55,860 nucleotides of DNA, from NCBI GenBank assembly GCA_945905925.1, contig CAMDQN010000026.1, positions 1 through 55,860 of the forward strand. Reading direction: 5' to 3'. The stretch is from Singulisphaera sp. GP187. GTDB lineage: Bacteria; Planctomycetota; Planctomycetia; Gemmatales; Gemmataceae. The position numbers and the translations under genes were made by a program. The notes beneath the pieces were generated by a model. That model searched no databases. It had not been told where the DNA came from and saw nothing but the letters and a program-made list of their open reading frames with translations. Of this stretch, positions 31,667 to 39,599 are shown one piece after another; positions within the stretch are counted from its first letter, which is position 1; every line of letters begins with the position of its first letter.

Positions 31667-32494
31667 TCACTTCAGCTTCGCGGCCTCCAACATGTGCTTG
31701 TGGAACTCCTTCGCGCTCCACAGCGAGCGGCCGACACCCCACGCCTTGTTTGGCTGGCCGGGGTCGATGTCCGCGAAGATGAAATCCTCCTGCATCCGCC
31801 GGCTACGCACCTGCATCTCGCCTTGCGGGTCCATGATGTAGCTGTCGCCGTAACCGACGCCCTCGTAACTCAGACCCGAATCCTTGGCCAGCACCACGTT
31901 GTTCCCGCGAACAAACCACACGTCGTTCTCCACGGCCCTCGCGATGTGGTCCGCGCGCACGTGCTGGAAGTGACCGATCAAGCCTTTCGCGCCGATGTAG
32001 TTGAAGTGCGGTGCGAACACGATTCTCGCGCCCTTCAGCGCGAGAATCCGCGTCGGTTCGATGTAACCGCCGTCGGAACAGATGATGACCCCAAACTTCA
32101 CGCCGCCACGCTCGAACACCGGGAACTCGCGACCTTGCTTGTGAAACGGCATGTACGCGGAGCACTTGCTGTAGGTGCCGAGAATGTGCCCCTTCTGCAC
32201 CACGACCGCGGTGTTGTAGAGGTCTTTGCCGCGAGTCTCGTTGAAGCCCACGATGTACGTCGCTTCGATCTTCATGGTCTTGTCGAGCAACTTCATCATC
32301 TGCGGGGAATCGGCCGCGAATGCGGACTTTCTCGCCGGTTCCTCCTTGTCCGGGTAGCCCGTCAAGAAGCACTCAGGGAAGCACACGACTTCGACGCGAT
32401 CTCGGTCCGCGCGTTCCAAGCTGGTTACGACCTTCACGAGATTCGCGTCGAAGTCGCCGGTCTTCGATTCAAGTTGCCAGTGTCCGATTCGCAT
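31667..32494 (-). CDS. Nitrilase-family carbon-nitrogen hydrolase
   Basis: The product has 275 residues from the ATG at 32494. The Glu-Lys-Cys triad of the nitrilase superfamily is visible: VVCFPECFLTGYP (Glu), ILGTYSKCSAYMPFHK (Lys) and FGVIICSDGGYIEPTRILAL (Cys). It ends near ADIDPG and has a C-terminal helix. Members hydrolyse nitriles or amides such as N-carbamoyl compounds, omega-amides or small amides; the exact substrate cannot be told from sequence. It lies head-to-head with the msrA gene, with about 86 bases between the starts. Confidence 0.85.
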   Translation of the reverse strand: MRIGHWQLESKTGDFDANLVKVVTSLERADRDRVEVVCFPECFLTGYPDKEEPARKSAFAADSPQMMKLLDKTMKIEATYIVGFNETRGKDLYNTAVVVQKGHILGTYSKCSAYMPFHKQGREFPVFERGGVKFGVIICSDGGYIEPTRILALKGARIVFAPHFNYIGAKGLIGHFQHVRADHIARAVENDVWFVRGNNVVLAKDSGLSYEGVGYGDSYIMDPQGEMQVRSRRMQEDFIFADIDPGQPNKAWGVGRSLWSAKEFHKHMLEAAKLK

Positions 32495-32580
32495 GGGTAC
32501 TCCGAGAACGAGATAATGAACGTGTCGCACGCCCGTTAGAATACACGCTCTCCACGAGTCGAGCACCACCGGGGTACTCC

Positions 32581-33270
32581 ATGCGAGCGAAGTTGATGTA
32601 CGCGGTGCCGCTGGTGTTGGCGGTGACCCTCGTGGTGATCGCGGCCGTGGTCTCGCGCGACACGTTCACAATGCCGGAGAACTTCCCGGTCCTCGAACCC
32701 GACGAAATCGGACCCGCCTCCGCGCCCGCGAGCGGCCCGGAGTTGGCCACCTTCGGGAACGGGTGCTTTTGGTGTACCGAAGCCGTGTTCCAACAGATGA
32801 AAGGCGTGCAGAAAGTCACGAGCGGTTACAGCGGCGGCCACATCCCATTCCCGAGCTACGACCAGATTTGCACCGGCCGCACCGGACACGCGGAGGTCGT
32901 GCACGTGATATTCAACCCCACCGCGGTGAGTTACGCGGAACTGCTTGAAGTGTTCTGGCGGTCGCACGATCCGACTACGCTCAACCGACAGGGAAATGAT
33001 GTCGGACCGCAATACCGCTCGGTCATCTTCTACCACTCGGAACGGCAGAAATCACTCACCGAGCGTTACAAAGCAAAAATCGACGCCGCGGGTGTCTTCC
33101 GGTCGCCGGTCGTCACCGAGATCACCGCGTTCGGTGAGTTCTTCCCAGCGGACGCGGACCATCAGAACTTCTACGCGAACAACCCGCGACAGCCGTACTG
33201 CCGGGCCATCATCGGGCCGAAGGTAGAGAAACTGAGAAAGGTGTTTCGCGACCGCTTGAAAGACGAATGA
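32581..33270 (+). CDS. msrA: Membrane-anchored peptide methionine sulfoxide reductase A
   Basis: The product has 229 residues. An N-terminal membrane anchor (LMYAVPLVLAVTLVVIAAVV) is followed by a linker and the MsrA domain from about residue 58: FGNGCFWCTEAVFQQMKGV with the active cysteine, YSGGH, GRTGHAEVVHV, FWRSHDPTTLNRQGNDVGPQYRS. MsrA reduces methionine-S-sulfoxide in proteins using thioredoxin-type electron donors. The anchor points to repair of exported proteins. No MsrB is fused or adjacent. Confidence 0.92.
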   Translation: MRAKLMYAVPLVLAVTLVVIAAVVSRDTFTMPENFPVLEPDEIGPASAPASGPELATFGNGCFWCTEAVFQQMKGVQKVTSGYSGGHIPFPSYDQICTGRTGHAEVVHVIFNPTAVSYAELLEVFWRSHDPTTLNRQGNDVGPQYRSVIFYHSERQKSLTERYKAKIDAAGVFRSPVVTEITAFGEFFPADADHQNFYANNPRQPYCRAIIGPKVEKLRKVFRDRLKDE

Positions 33271-33279
33271 CGGTAGCGC

Positions 33280-33786
33280 TCAGTCGCCGACGTGAAGCCG
33301 GGTCGCGATTTCTTCGGTGGGTGCGACATCGGGGTGGTTCATGATCATTCGCACGCAACTGTTCCACCGCAACTGCGCGTCGTTGTTGGCCGGCGGCGCC
33401 AATTTCTCGGCCTTCTCGTACTGCTTCATCGCGTCGCGGAAGCACACGTAGGCGGCCTCGCCGGATCGCGGCTGCCCGGAGCGCATCCACGAAATCCCTT
33501 CGCGTTCCGCGATGATCCCGGCGTAGTACGCCCGCTCGTATTCGCCACTGAGACGCGGTAAGAGTTCGCGAACCTTTCGCGGCGGCACCGGGCGCTCGCT
33601 ACCGAACCGGTCGGTGAGTGCGAGTATCAGCGACGCGAGCGCACTCTGGTTATCCGGTTCGAGGCGCAGCACGTCTTCGCAGATGCTCTCGGCCTGCTCT
33701 GGCTCGTTGAGGAGCCGGTAGCGGTGCGCTTTTTCGAGCGCCGCCGGGATCGCGTCGCGGTGGAGTGACTTCAGCTCGAAGTGCAT
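33280..33786 (-). CDS. TPR-like protein after sdhB
   Basis: The product has 168 residues from the ATG at 33786. AALEKAHRYRLLNEPEQAESICEDVLRLEPDNQSALASLIL is one clear tetratricopeptide unit, followed by more helices with FRDAMKQYEKAEKLAPP as another. There is no signal peptide. It lies 34 bases after the sdhB stop on the same strand, so it could be transcribed with the succinate dehydrogenase operon; an assembly or regulatory link is possible but unproven. Confidence 0.7.
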   Translation of the reverse strand: MHFELKSLHRDAIPAALEKAHRYRLLNEPEQAESICEDVLRLEPDNQSALASLILALTDRFGSERPVPPRKVRELLPRLSGEYERAYYAGIIAEREGISWMRSGQPRSGEAAYVCFRDAMKQYEKAEKLAPPANNDAQLRWNSCVRMIMNHPDVAPTEEIATRLHVGD

Positions 33787-33820
33787 GTTGAGTCCTCCCG
33801 CGAAGCCGCAAGGGGCGAAG

Positions 33821-34597
33821 TTATGATGGCTTCGTCTCTGCCAACTCATCCTTCTTGCGCGGCTTGAAGACCAACTGAATCAGCTTCATTACCGGATCGT
33901 AATACTGGTCAACGACGCGCTCCTTCAGCGGGATGATCGCGTTGTCGGTGATGGTGATGTGTTCCGGGCAGACCTTCGTGCAGCACTTAGTGATGTTGCA
34001 GTAGCCGATGCCTTGCTTCTCCTTCAGTTCCGGGATGCGGTCCTCGGTATCGAGCGGGTTCATCTCCAACTGCGCCACGTGAACGAGGAACCGCGGACCG
34101 ATGAACTCCGGGTGCTTGTGGTGGTCGCGCAAAACGTGGCACACGTCCTGGCACAGGAAGCACTCGATGCACTTGCGGAACTCTTGCACGCGGTCCGCGT
34201 CTTCCTGGGCCATCTTCCAGGTGCCGTCGGCGTTGTCCGGCTTTCGCGGGCGGAACGGCTTGATCCGCTTCTTCACCTCGTAGTTCCACGACACGTCCGT
34301 GACCAAATCCTTCACGAGTGGGAACGCCTGCATCGGCTCGACGATGACAGTTTCGCCCGGCGGGAGGTCGTCGAGTCGTGTCATGCACATGAGTTTGGGC
34401 ATGCCGTTGATCTCGGCGGAACACGACCCGCACTTGCCGGCCTTGCAGTTCCAACGGCACGCGAGGTCCGGCGCTTGCGTGGCCTGAATCTGGTGAACGG
34501 CGTCGAGGACGACCATCCCCTCACCGGCCTCTGCGGTGTAGTCTTTGAACTCGCCTTTAGTGGCGTCGCCGCGCCAGATGCGAAACGTTGTGGGCAT
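33821..34597 (-). CDS. sdhB: Succinate dehydrogenase/fumarate reductase iron-sulfur subunit
   Basis: The product has 258 residues. The N-terminal ferredoxin domain has CRWNCKAGKCGSC plus a later cysteine (LMCMTR) for the [2Fe-2S] centre; the C-terminal domain has CIECFLCQDVC and CNITKCCTKVCPE for [4Fe-4S] and [3Fe-4S] centres. It passes electrons from the flavoprotein to quinone in complex II. It follows sdhA by 92 bases that contain a hairpin. The order cytochrome b, flavoprotein, iron-sulfur subunit is that of the b558-type enzymes. Confidence 0.95.
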   Translation of the reverse strand: MPTTFRIWRGDATKGEFKDYTAEAGEGMVVLDAVHQIQATQAPDLACRWNCKAGKCGSCSAEINGMPKLMCMTRLDDLPPGETVIVEPMQAFPLVKDLVTDVSWNYEVKKRIKPFRPRKPDNADGTWKMAQEDADRVQEFRKCIECFLCQDVCHVLRDHHKHPEFIGPRFLVHVAQLEMNPLDTEDRIPELKEKQGIGYCNITKCCTKVCPEHITITDNAIIPLKERVVDQYYDPVMKLIQLVFKPRKKDELAETKPS

Positions 34598-34618
34598 CTC
34601 GTGTCCTTGTTGTCAACG

Positions 34619-34672
34619 AGCCGCGACCGCAAGGTAGCGGTCTACGTTTGCCGCTCCCTTGCGGTCGCGGCT
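34619..34672. repeat. Hairpin of the AGCCGCGACC family between sdhA and sdhB
   Basis: AGCCGCGACCGCAAGG (34619-34634) and CCTTGCGGTCGCGGCT (34657-34672) are perfect 16-bp arms, with AGCGG/CCGCT inside. It lies within an operon, so it may set the ratio of the two products by mRNA processing rather than ending transcription. Confidence 0.75.
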
Positions 34673-34689
34673 AGTAATACACCAACTTG

Positions 34690-36555
34690 CTATTTCAACT
34701 CGTCCGGCAGCACACCCCCGCCCTCTGCCATGATCGCGTCCTTGAGCTCCTGCGGCATCGGCGCGAGTTGCTCCAACTTGATCTGCATTTCGCCGTTCGC
34801 GCCCTTCGCGATGATCGAGTTCACCTTGCCGAACTTCGCGTTGTCCTTCTTCGGGTAGTCGTCGCGGAACTGCGCCCCGCGACTCTCCTTGCGCTGGATC
34901 GCGGCCAGTGCGACCGCTTCGGACACGGTGAGAAGGTTGTGCAGGTCCATCGCGGTGTGCCAGCCCGGGTTGTACTCGCGGTTCCCCGTCACCTGAATCT
35001 TCGCGGCACGTGCGCGGAGTTCCTTCAATCCCGCCAGTGCGCGAACCATCTCGTCTTCTTTGCGCACGATGCCGACCAAGTCTTGCATCATCTCTTGCAA
35101 GTCTTCCTGAACCTTGAAAGGGCTTTCCGAAGTCGCACGGTCGAATGGCTCGAGTGCCGTCTTCGCGGCGCCGTCCACCTGATCCGCGTGAATGGCGCCC
35201 GAAGCATTCTGCTTCTTCGCGTACTCGGCCGCGAACTCACCGGCACGTTTGCCAAGTACAAGAAGGTCGGAGAGCGAGTTCCCGCCGAGGCGGTTCGCGC
35301 CGTTGATGCCCGCGGCGCACTCGCCGCACGCGAACAGACCCGGGATGCGCGACATTTGCGAGTCGCTGTCCACCCGTACGCCGCCCATCATGTAGTGCGT
35401 CGTCGGCCCGACCTCCATTGCCTCTTTCGTGATGTCCAGCCCGCCGAGTTCCTTGAACTGGTGGTACATGCTCGGCAGTTTCTTCTTCCAGTGCTCGGCC
35501 GCGTTGAACTTGGGGTTCTTTTTGCCGAACCATTCCGCGAACGTTTGCAGTTCGAGGAACACGCCGCCGTGCGGGCTTCCGCGACCCTCGCGCACCTCGC
35601 GCACGATGCACCGCGCGACGTGATCGCGCGTCAACAACTCCGGCGGGCGGTTCGCTTCCTTGTCGCCCAGCACGTAGCGGAAACCTTCTTCCTGATCCTT
35701 CGCGGTCTGCGGTTTGTAGTTCTCCGGGATGTCCCCGAACATGAACCGGTCGCCCTTGCTGTTCCGCAGCACGCCGCCTTCGCCGCGAACACCTTCGGTT
35801 ACCAAGATGCCGCGAACAGACGGCGGCCACACCATGCCGGTCGGGTGGAACTGCACGAACTCCATGTCGATGAGTTCGGCGCCGGCGTCGTAGGCGAGTG
35901 TGTGTCCGTCTCCCGTATATTCCCACGAATTACTTGTGATCTTGTACGCCTTGCCGATGCCGCCGGTCGCGAGGACGATCGCCTTCGCGCGAAACACGGT
36001 CCACCGGCCGCGCTCACGGTCGTAAGCGAGTGCGCCCGCGATCCGGTCACCGTCTTTCAGCAAGCGAATAACCGTGCGCTCCATGTAAACATTGATGCCC
36101 TGGTGAACGCCGTGATCCTGAAGCGTGCGGATCAACTCTAACCCGGTGCGGTCGCCGACGTGCGCGAGTCGCGGGTATTTGTGGCCGCCGAAATTGCGTT
36201 GCAGGATTTTGCCGTCCGGCGTGCGGTCGAAGACGGCGCCCCACTTTTCGAGTTCGCGCACGCGGTCCGGGGCTTCGCGCGCGTGAAGCTCTGCCATGCG
36301 CCAGTTGTTGACGTACTGCCCGCCGCGCATCGTATCCGCGAAGTGGACCTTCCAGTTGTCGCGGTTATCGACGTTCGCGAGCGCCGCCGCGATGCCACCT
36401 TCGGCCATCACGGTGTGCGCTTTGCCGAGCAGCGATTTGCACACGAGGCCGACCGACGCACCAGAGGCGCTCGCTTCGATCGCGGCGCGAAGCCCCGCGC
36501 CGCCGGCGCCGATGACGATGACGTCGTGTTCGTGAGTCTGATATTCGACAGGCAT
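34690..36555 (-). CDS. sdhA: Succinate dehydrogenase/fumarate reductase flavoprotein
   Basis: The product has 621 residues from the ATG at 36555. HDVIVIGAGGAGLRAAIEA is the FAD dinucleotide fold; KAHTVMAEGGIAAAL includes the FAD-histidine region; FVQFHPTGM, RGEGGVLRN and THYMMGGVRVD are substrate-site segments, and FACGECAAGINGANRLGGNSL is the second FAD motif. The C-terminal helical part ends with DDYPKKDNAKFGKV. It oxidises succinate in the citric acid cycle with sdhB and the membrane subunit. A longer open frame up to 36720 has no domain content. Confidence 0.95.
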   Translation of the reverse strand: MPVEYQTHEHDVIVIGAGGAGLRAAIEASASGASVGLVCKSLLGKAHTVMAEGGIAAALANVDNRDNWKVHFADTMRGGQYVNNWRMAELHAREAPDRVRELEKWGAVFDRTPDGKILQRNFGGHKYPRLAHVGDRTGLELIRTLQDHGVHQGINVYMERTVIRLLKDGDRIAGALAYDRERGRWTVFRAKAIVLATGGIGKAYKITSNSWEYTGDGHTLAYDAGAELIDMEFVQFHPTGMVWPPSVRGILVTEGVRGEGGVLRNSKGDRFMFGDIPENYKPQTAKDQEEGFRYVLGDKEANRPPELLTRDHVARCIVREVREGRGSPHGGVFLELQTFAEWFGKKNPKFNAAEHWKKKLPSMYHQFKELGGLDITKEAMEVGPTTHYMMGGVRVDSDSQMSRIPGLFACGECAAGINGANRLGGNSLSDLLVLGKRAGEFAAEYAKKQNASGAIHADQVDGAAKTALEPFDRATSESPFKVQEDLQEMMQDLVGIVRKEDEMVRALAGLKELRARAAKIQVTGNREYNPGWHTAMDLHNLLTVSEAVALAAIQRKESRGAQFRDDYPKKDNAKFGKVNSIIAKGANGEMQIKLEQLAPMPQELKDAIMAEGGGVLPDELK

Positions 36556-36575
36556 GGGGGAGAAATCCAAGTTAC

Positions 36576-36625
36576 GTTTAGCCGAGCGCAATACCGCCGT
36601 GATCCCCTTTGGGTCGCGGCTAAAC
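36576..36625. repeat. Degenerate AGCCGCGACC-family repeat between the cytochrome b subunit and sdhA
   Basis: GTTTAGCCG (36576-36584) and CGGCTAAAC (36617-36625) are complementary; the right side reads GGGTCGCGGCTAAAC as in the hairpin at 25497-25559, while the left arm has decayed. Confidence 0.6.
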
Positions 36626-36632
36626 TGATCAG

Positions 36633-37439
36633 TTACAGGATTCGCAGGTCCGTCCAAATACCCATGGAGCAGAGGCGCACGTAGACGTCGGCGAACATCA
36701 CCCCGACGAGGCTCACCCACGCCCAGAGCATATGTCTCTTGTTGAGCGAGCTACACCCCTTGTACATCTTCTGGCACGTAGGCGATTCCGACATGCAGTC
36801 CTTCACGCCGCCAACGAGGTGCCGGAGCGAGTGGCAGCCGAGTGTGTAACCGCTCAGGAGGATCACGTTCAGCGTGAGCACGAGCGAACCCACGCCGATG
36901 CCGAACCCGCCCTTCCCGGTCTCCGTATCGGTAAACCAGAACGCTTTGACCGCATCGACACCAAGCATCACGATGAATAGCAGCGCGACATACAGGAAGT
37001 AGCGGTGGATGTTCATGATCCGCAGCGGCCAGTTGCTCTCGCCGATGTAGCCCTTCCGCGGTTCGCCGACAGCGCAGTTAATTGGATCTGCCCAGAACGC
37101 TTTATAGTACGCACCGCGGTAGTAGTAGCACGTGAGTCGGAAGCCCGCGGGCGCCCACAAGATGAAGAGCGCCGGCGAGAACGGCAGCCACTCCGGCCAC
37201 CAGCCCGGCTTCGGCCCGAACCACGAGTGCGGCGAGCTGCCGAATACTTCCGGCGAGTAGAACGGCGACAGGTACGGGCCGTAGGTGTAGTGTTCGCCCT
37301 GGAGCGCGGCCCAGTTCGCGTACACAAGGAACGCGCCTAGCCCGAGAAACACCAGCAGTGGTGGGACCCACCACTTGTCGCGCCGCGAAGTTTCGCCGAA
37401 CGACCGCTGTTTGAGAACCGGAAGGGGAGTGCCCGCCAT
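36633..37439 (-). CDS. sdhC: Succinate dehydrogenase cytochrome b subunit
   Basis: The product has 268 residues with five likely membrane segments. Histidines in helices (MNIHRYFLYVALLFIVML, YTLGCHSLRHLVGG) fit axial ligands of b haems, as in single-subunit b558-type membrane anchors. There is no separate sdhD. An aromatic and Pro-rich loop (YSPEVFGSSPHSWFGPKPGWWPEW) lies between the first two segments. First gene of the sdhCAB operon; the sdhA gene starts 77 bases downstream after a decayed repeat. Confidence 0.85.
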   Translation of the reverse strand: MAGTPLPVLKQRSFGETSRRDKWWVPPLLVFLGLGAFLVYANWAALQGEHYTYGPYLSPFYSPEVFGSSPHSWFGPKPGWWPEWLPFSPALFILWAPAGFRLTCYYYRGAYYKAFWADPINCAVGEPRKGYIGESNWPLRIMNIHRYFLYVALLFIVMLGVDAVKAFWFTDTETGKGGFGIGVGSLVLTLNVILLSGYTLGCHSLRHLVGGVKDCMSESPTCQKMYKGCSSLNKRHMLWAWVSLVGVMFADVYVRLCSMGIWTDLRIL

Positions 37440-37542
37440 GCAACGCTCGGGGTAGGGTCTGGCCGCGTTGGAAAAGGACGATGATAAGTGTGCGGGGAAC
37501 GCTCTGCAAGGGCCAGAGCGAAAATGCGAAGAGAGAAACCCC

Positions 37543-38826
37543 TTACCCGCTCAGGTCGCGAGAACGTGTCTCGGTCGCGAACAGCACCGCGACCACCGTG
37601 ACGAGCGCCATTCCCACTAGGTACACGCCAACCGGCCACGGATCGCCGCCTGATTCGCGGAGTAGTGCCGTCGCCACGAGTGGCGCGATTCCGCCCGACA
37701 GCGGGGCCGCGAGTTGATAGCCGAGCGACGCGCCCGTGTACCGCACGCGCGTGCCGAACAACTCCGACAAGAACGCGGCTTGCGGACCGTACATCGCGGC
37801 GTGACCGATCATGCCGATGATGATCGCGGCCCAAATCCATTCCGTCTGTCGCGTGCCCATCATTTGAAAGAACGGGAACGCGAACGCCGCGAGAAACAGC
37901 GCACCACCGAGGTACACCGGCTTGCGACCGACGCGGTCCGACAGCCCCCCGAAGAAAGGCACCGCGATCAAGTGCGCGACGGCAGCGAGCAACACGCCGT
38001 CGAGCAACACGCTTCGCGACAGTCCGAGTTGTTGCGTGCCGTAGCTCAGACAGAACACCGTGAAGAAGTAGTAGAACCCGTTCTCCGCGATCCGCGCTCC
38101 CATCGCGAGTACCACGTTTCGCGGATGTTTGTGCAACACTTCGAGTAGTGGTAAGCCCGCGGAGGGCTTCTCCTCAAGCACCTTAGCGAAGAGCGGGCTT
38201 TCGAGTATCTTCAGGCGCAGAAACAGCCCGACGCCGGTCAGCACCACACCGAGCAGAAACGGAATGCGCCAGCCCCACGCGAGGAACTGATCCTCCGGGA
38301 GCAGGGACACCAGCCCGAACGCACCGGTTGCGAGCAGCAGCCCGACCGGTGCGCCGGCCTGCACCCAACTCGCTGAGAACCCACGCCATCGCGGGTTCCC
38401 TCGTTCCGCGACCATCAGCACGGCCCCGGCCCATTCGCCGCCGACGCCAAGCCCTTGCACGAATCGCAACAGCACCAACAGAATCGGGGCAAGCACGCCG
38501 GCCGCGTCGTAGGTGGGAAGCAGTCCGATCGCGAACGTGGAGAGGCCAACGATCATGAGCGTGGCGACGAGCGCCGATTTCCGCCCGACGCGGTCGCCGA
38601 AGTGCCCGAACAGCACTCCGCCGAACGGCCGCGCGATGAACCCGACCGCGTAGGTTCCGAACGCGGCCATCGTGCCCGCGACCGGGTCAATTGTTGGGAA
38701 GAACAGTTTGTTGAAGACGAGCGCCGCGGCGGTGCCGTAGAGGAAGAAGTCGTACCACTCGATCGCGGTGCCGACGAAGCTGGCCGCGACGACGCGAGCA
38801 ACGGACGAGTTTGGGGCGCGGTCCAT
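37543..38826 (-). CDS. MHS-type MFS metabolite:H+ symporter
   Basis: The product has 427 residues and twelve predicted membrane segments. SFVGTAIEWYDFFLYGTAAAL at the N terminus and FGHFGDRVGRKSALV in loop 2-3 are signatures of the metabolite:H+ symporter family (ProP, KgtP and shikimate transporter relatives); the matching FGGLSDRVGRKPVYLG is in the second half. Substrate cannot be named: osmolytes, dicarboxylates and aromatic acids are all seen in the family. Starts at 38826; earlier codons up to 39015 overlap a large hairpin and are not coding. Confidence 0.88.
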   Translation of the reverse strand: MDRAPNSSVARVVAASFVGTAIEWYDFFLYGTAAALVFNKLFFPTIDPVAGTMAAFGTYAVGFIARPFGGVLFGHFGDRVGRKSALVATLMIVGLSTFAIGLLPTYDAAGVLAPILLVLLRFVQGLGVGGEWAGAVLMVAERGNPRWRGFSASWVQAGAPVGLLLATGAFGLVSLLPEDQFLAWGWRIPFLLGVVLTGVGLFLRLKILESPLFAKVLEEKPSAGLPLLEVLHKHPRNVVLAMGARIAENGFYYFFTVFCLSYGTQQLGLSRSVLLDGVLLAAVAHLIAVPFFGGLSDRVGRKPVYLGGALFLAAFAFPFFQMMGTRQTEWIWAAIIIGMIGHAAMYGPQAAFLSELFGTRVRYTGASLGYQLAAPLSGGIAPLVATALLRESGGDPWPVGVYLVGMALVTVVAVLFATETRSRDLSG

Positions 38827-38854
38827 GTGTGTTCCGGCGCTCCCAATGTGTCTT

Positions 38855-38956
38855 TCGTAGGGTGGGTCGAGCCGGCTTTGCGGCGAAGGCCCACCACCCA
38901 CGCGGACGGTTCTGGTGGGCCTTCGGCTCCAAAGCGAGCCTCGACCCACCCTACGA
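38855..38956. repeat. 102-nt compound hairpin upstream of the MFS gene
   Basis: Outer arms of 17 bp (38855-38871 and 38940-38956) and inner arms GAAGGCCCACCA/TGGTGGGCCTTC (38885-38896 and 38913-38924) are perfect, with CTTTG/CAAAG between. It covers the stop codon of the upstream gene (38951-38953) and ends about 29 nt before the MFS start. Confidence 0.8.
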
Positions 38957-39586
38957 CAGATCCAACACCAAATCCACGACCCAGCATCCGCGAACGTGTG
39001 TCGCGGAGGCGTCATGGCAGTGGTTCAGGATATCGGTGTTGTCGCACCCGGCGTCTTGAAGTGCGTCCGCGAGGATCGGCATCGCACTGAAGTCACGCGA
39101 TTCGTACATCCCGCGTGCAAGTGACACCGCGGTGTCCGTGAGCCACACGGGATCGGCGACAACCGGGCGAAACGGGTTCCCGAAGATGTCGCGGACGAGA
39201 TCACTCTGAACTGGGTTCTGAAGATCGTAGTTCGCATCCCACACGTAGTGTTCGGCGGTGTGCGTCTCACTCGGACGTGCAACCGCCTCGGCGATACGTT
39301 GTCGCACAAAACCCACCATGATCCCAACATCGGCGTACAGTGTGCTCGAAGCAACTGTACTCGACGAATGAAGAGCAGCACGGCGTTCCTTATTCGATGC
39401 CAGTCCATCGGCAACTCGTTCGGCAACCTCGACAGCGTTCCGATCAGGCTCGCCTTCGATGAGATGCCAAACACTGCGGCAACAGGCAACGGCGAACAAA
39501 CGCAACTTGCGGTCGCTCACCTGACCTTTCACGACTTTCAACATCGGTGCAGGATCTTCACACGCGAGCCATTCGTCCTCGGTCAT
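38951..39586 (-). CDS. Gemmataceae-specific paralogous family protein
   Basis: The product has 211 residues, without signal or membrane segments. MTEDEWLACEDPAPMLKVVKG, VSDRKLRLFAVACCRSVWHLI, DIFGNPFRPV and ILADALQDAGCDNTDILNHC form a pattern that I know from a large paralogous family in Gemmata-type genomes, usually annotated as hypothetical. The double-cysteine ACCR and the GCDN motif are the most constant parts. Function unknown. It starts 13 bases after the FG-GAP gene stop, so it is probably transcribed with it. Its last codons lie in a large hairpin. Confidence 0.75.
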   Translation of the reverse strand: MTEDEWLACEDPAPMLKVVKGQVSDRKLRLFAVACCRSVWHLIEGEPDRNAVEVAERVADGLASNKERRAALHSSSTVASSTLYADVGIMVGFVRQRIAEAVARPSETHTAEHYVWDANYDLQNPVQSDLVRDIFGNPFRPVVADPVWLTDTAVSLARGMYESRDFSAMPILADALQDAGCDNTDILNHCHDASATHVRGCWVVDLVLDLS

Positions 39587-39599
39587 CGCGGCCTCCGCG

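Noticed and set aside
34687-36141. 484-codon plus-strand frame opposite sdhA
   Set aside because: Antisense shadow of a conserved flavoprotein; composition is His/Arg/Leu-rich without motifs.
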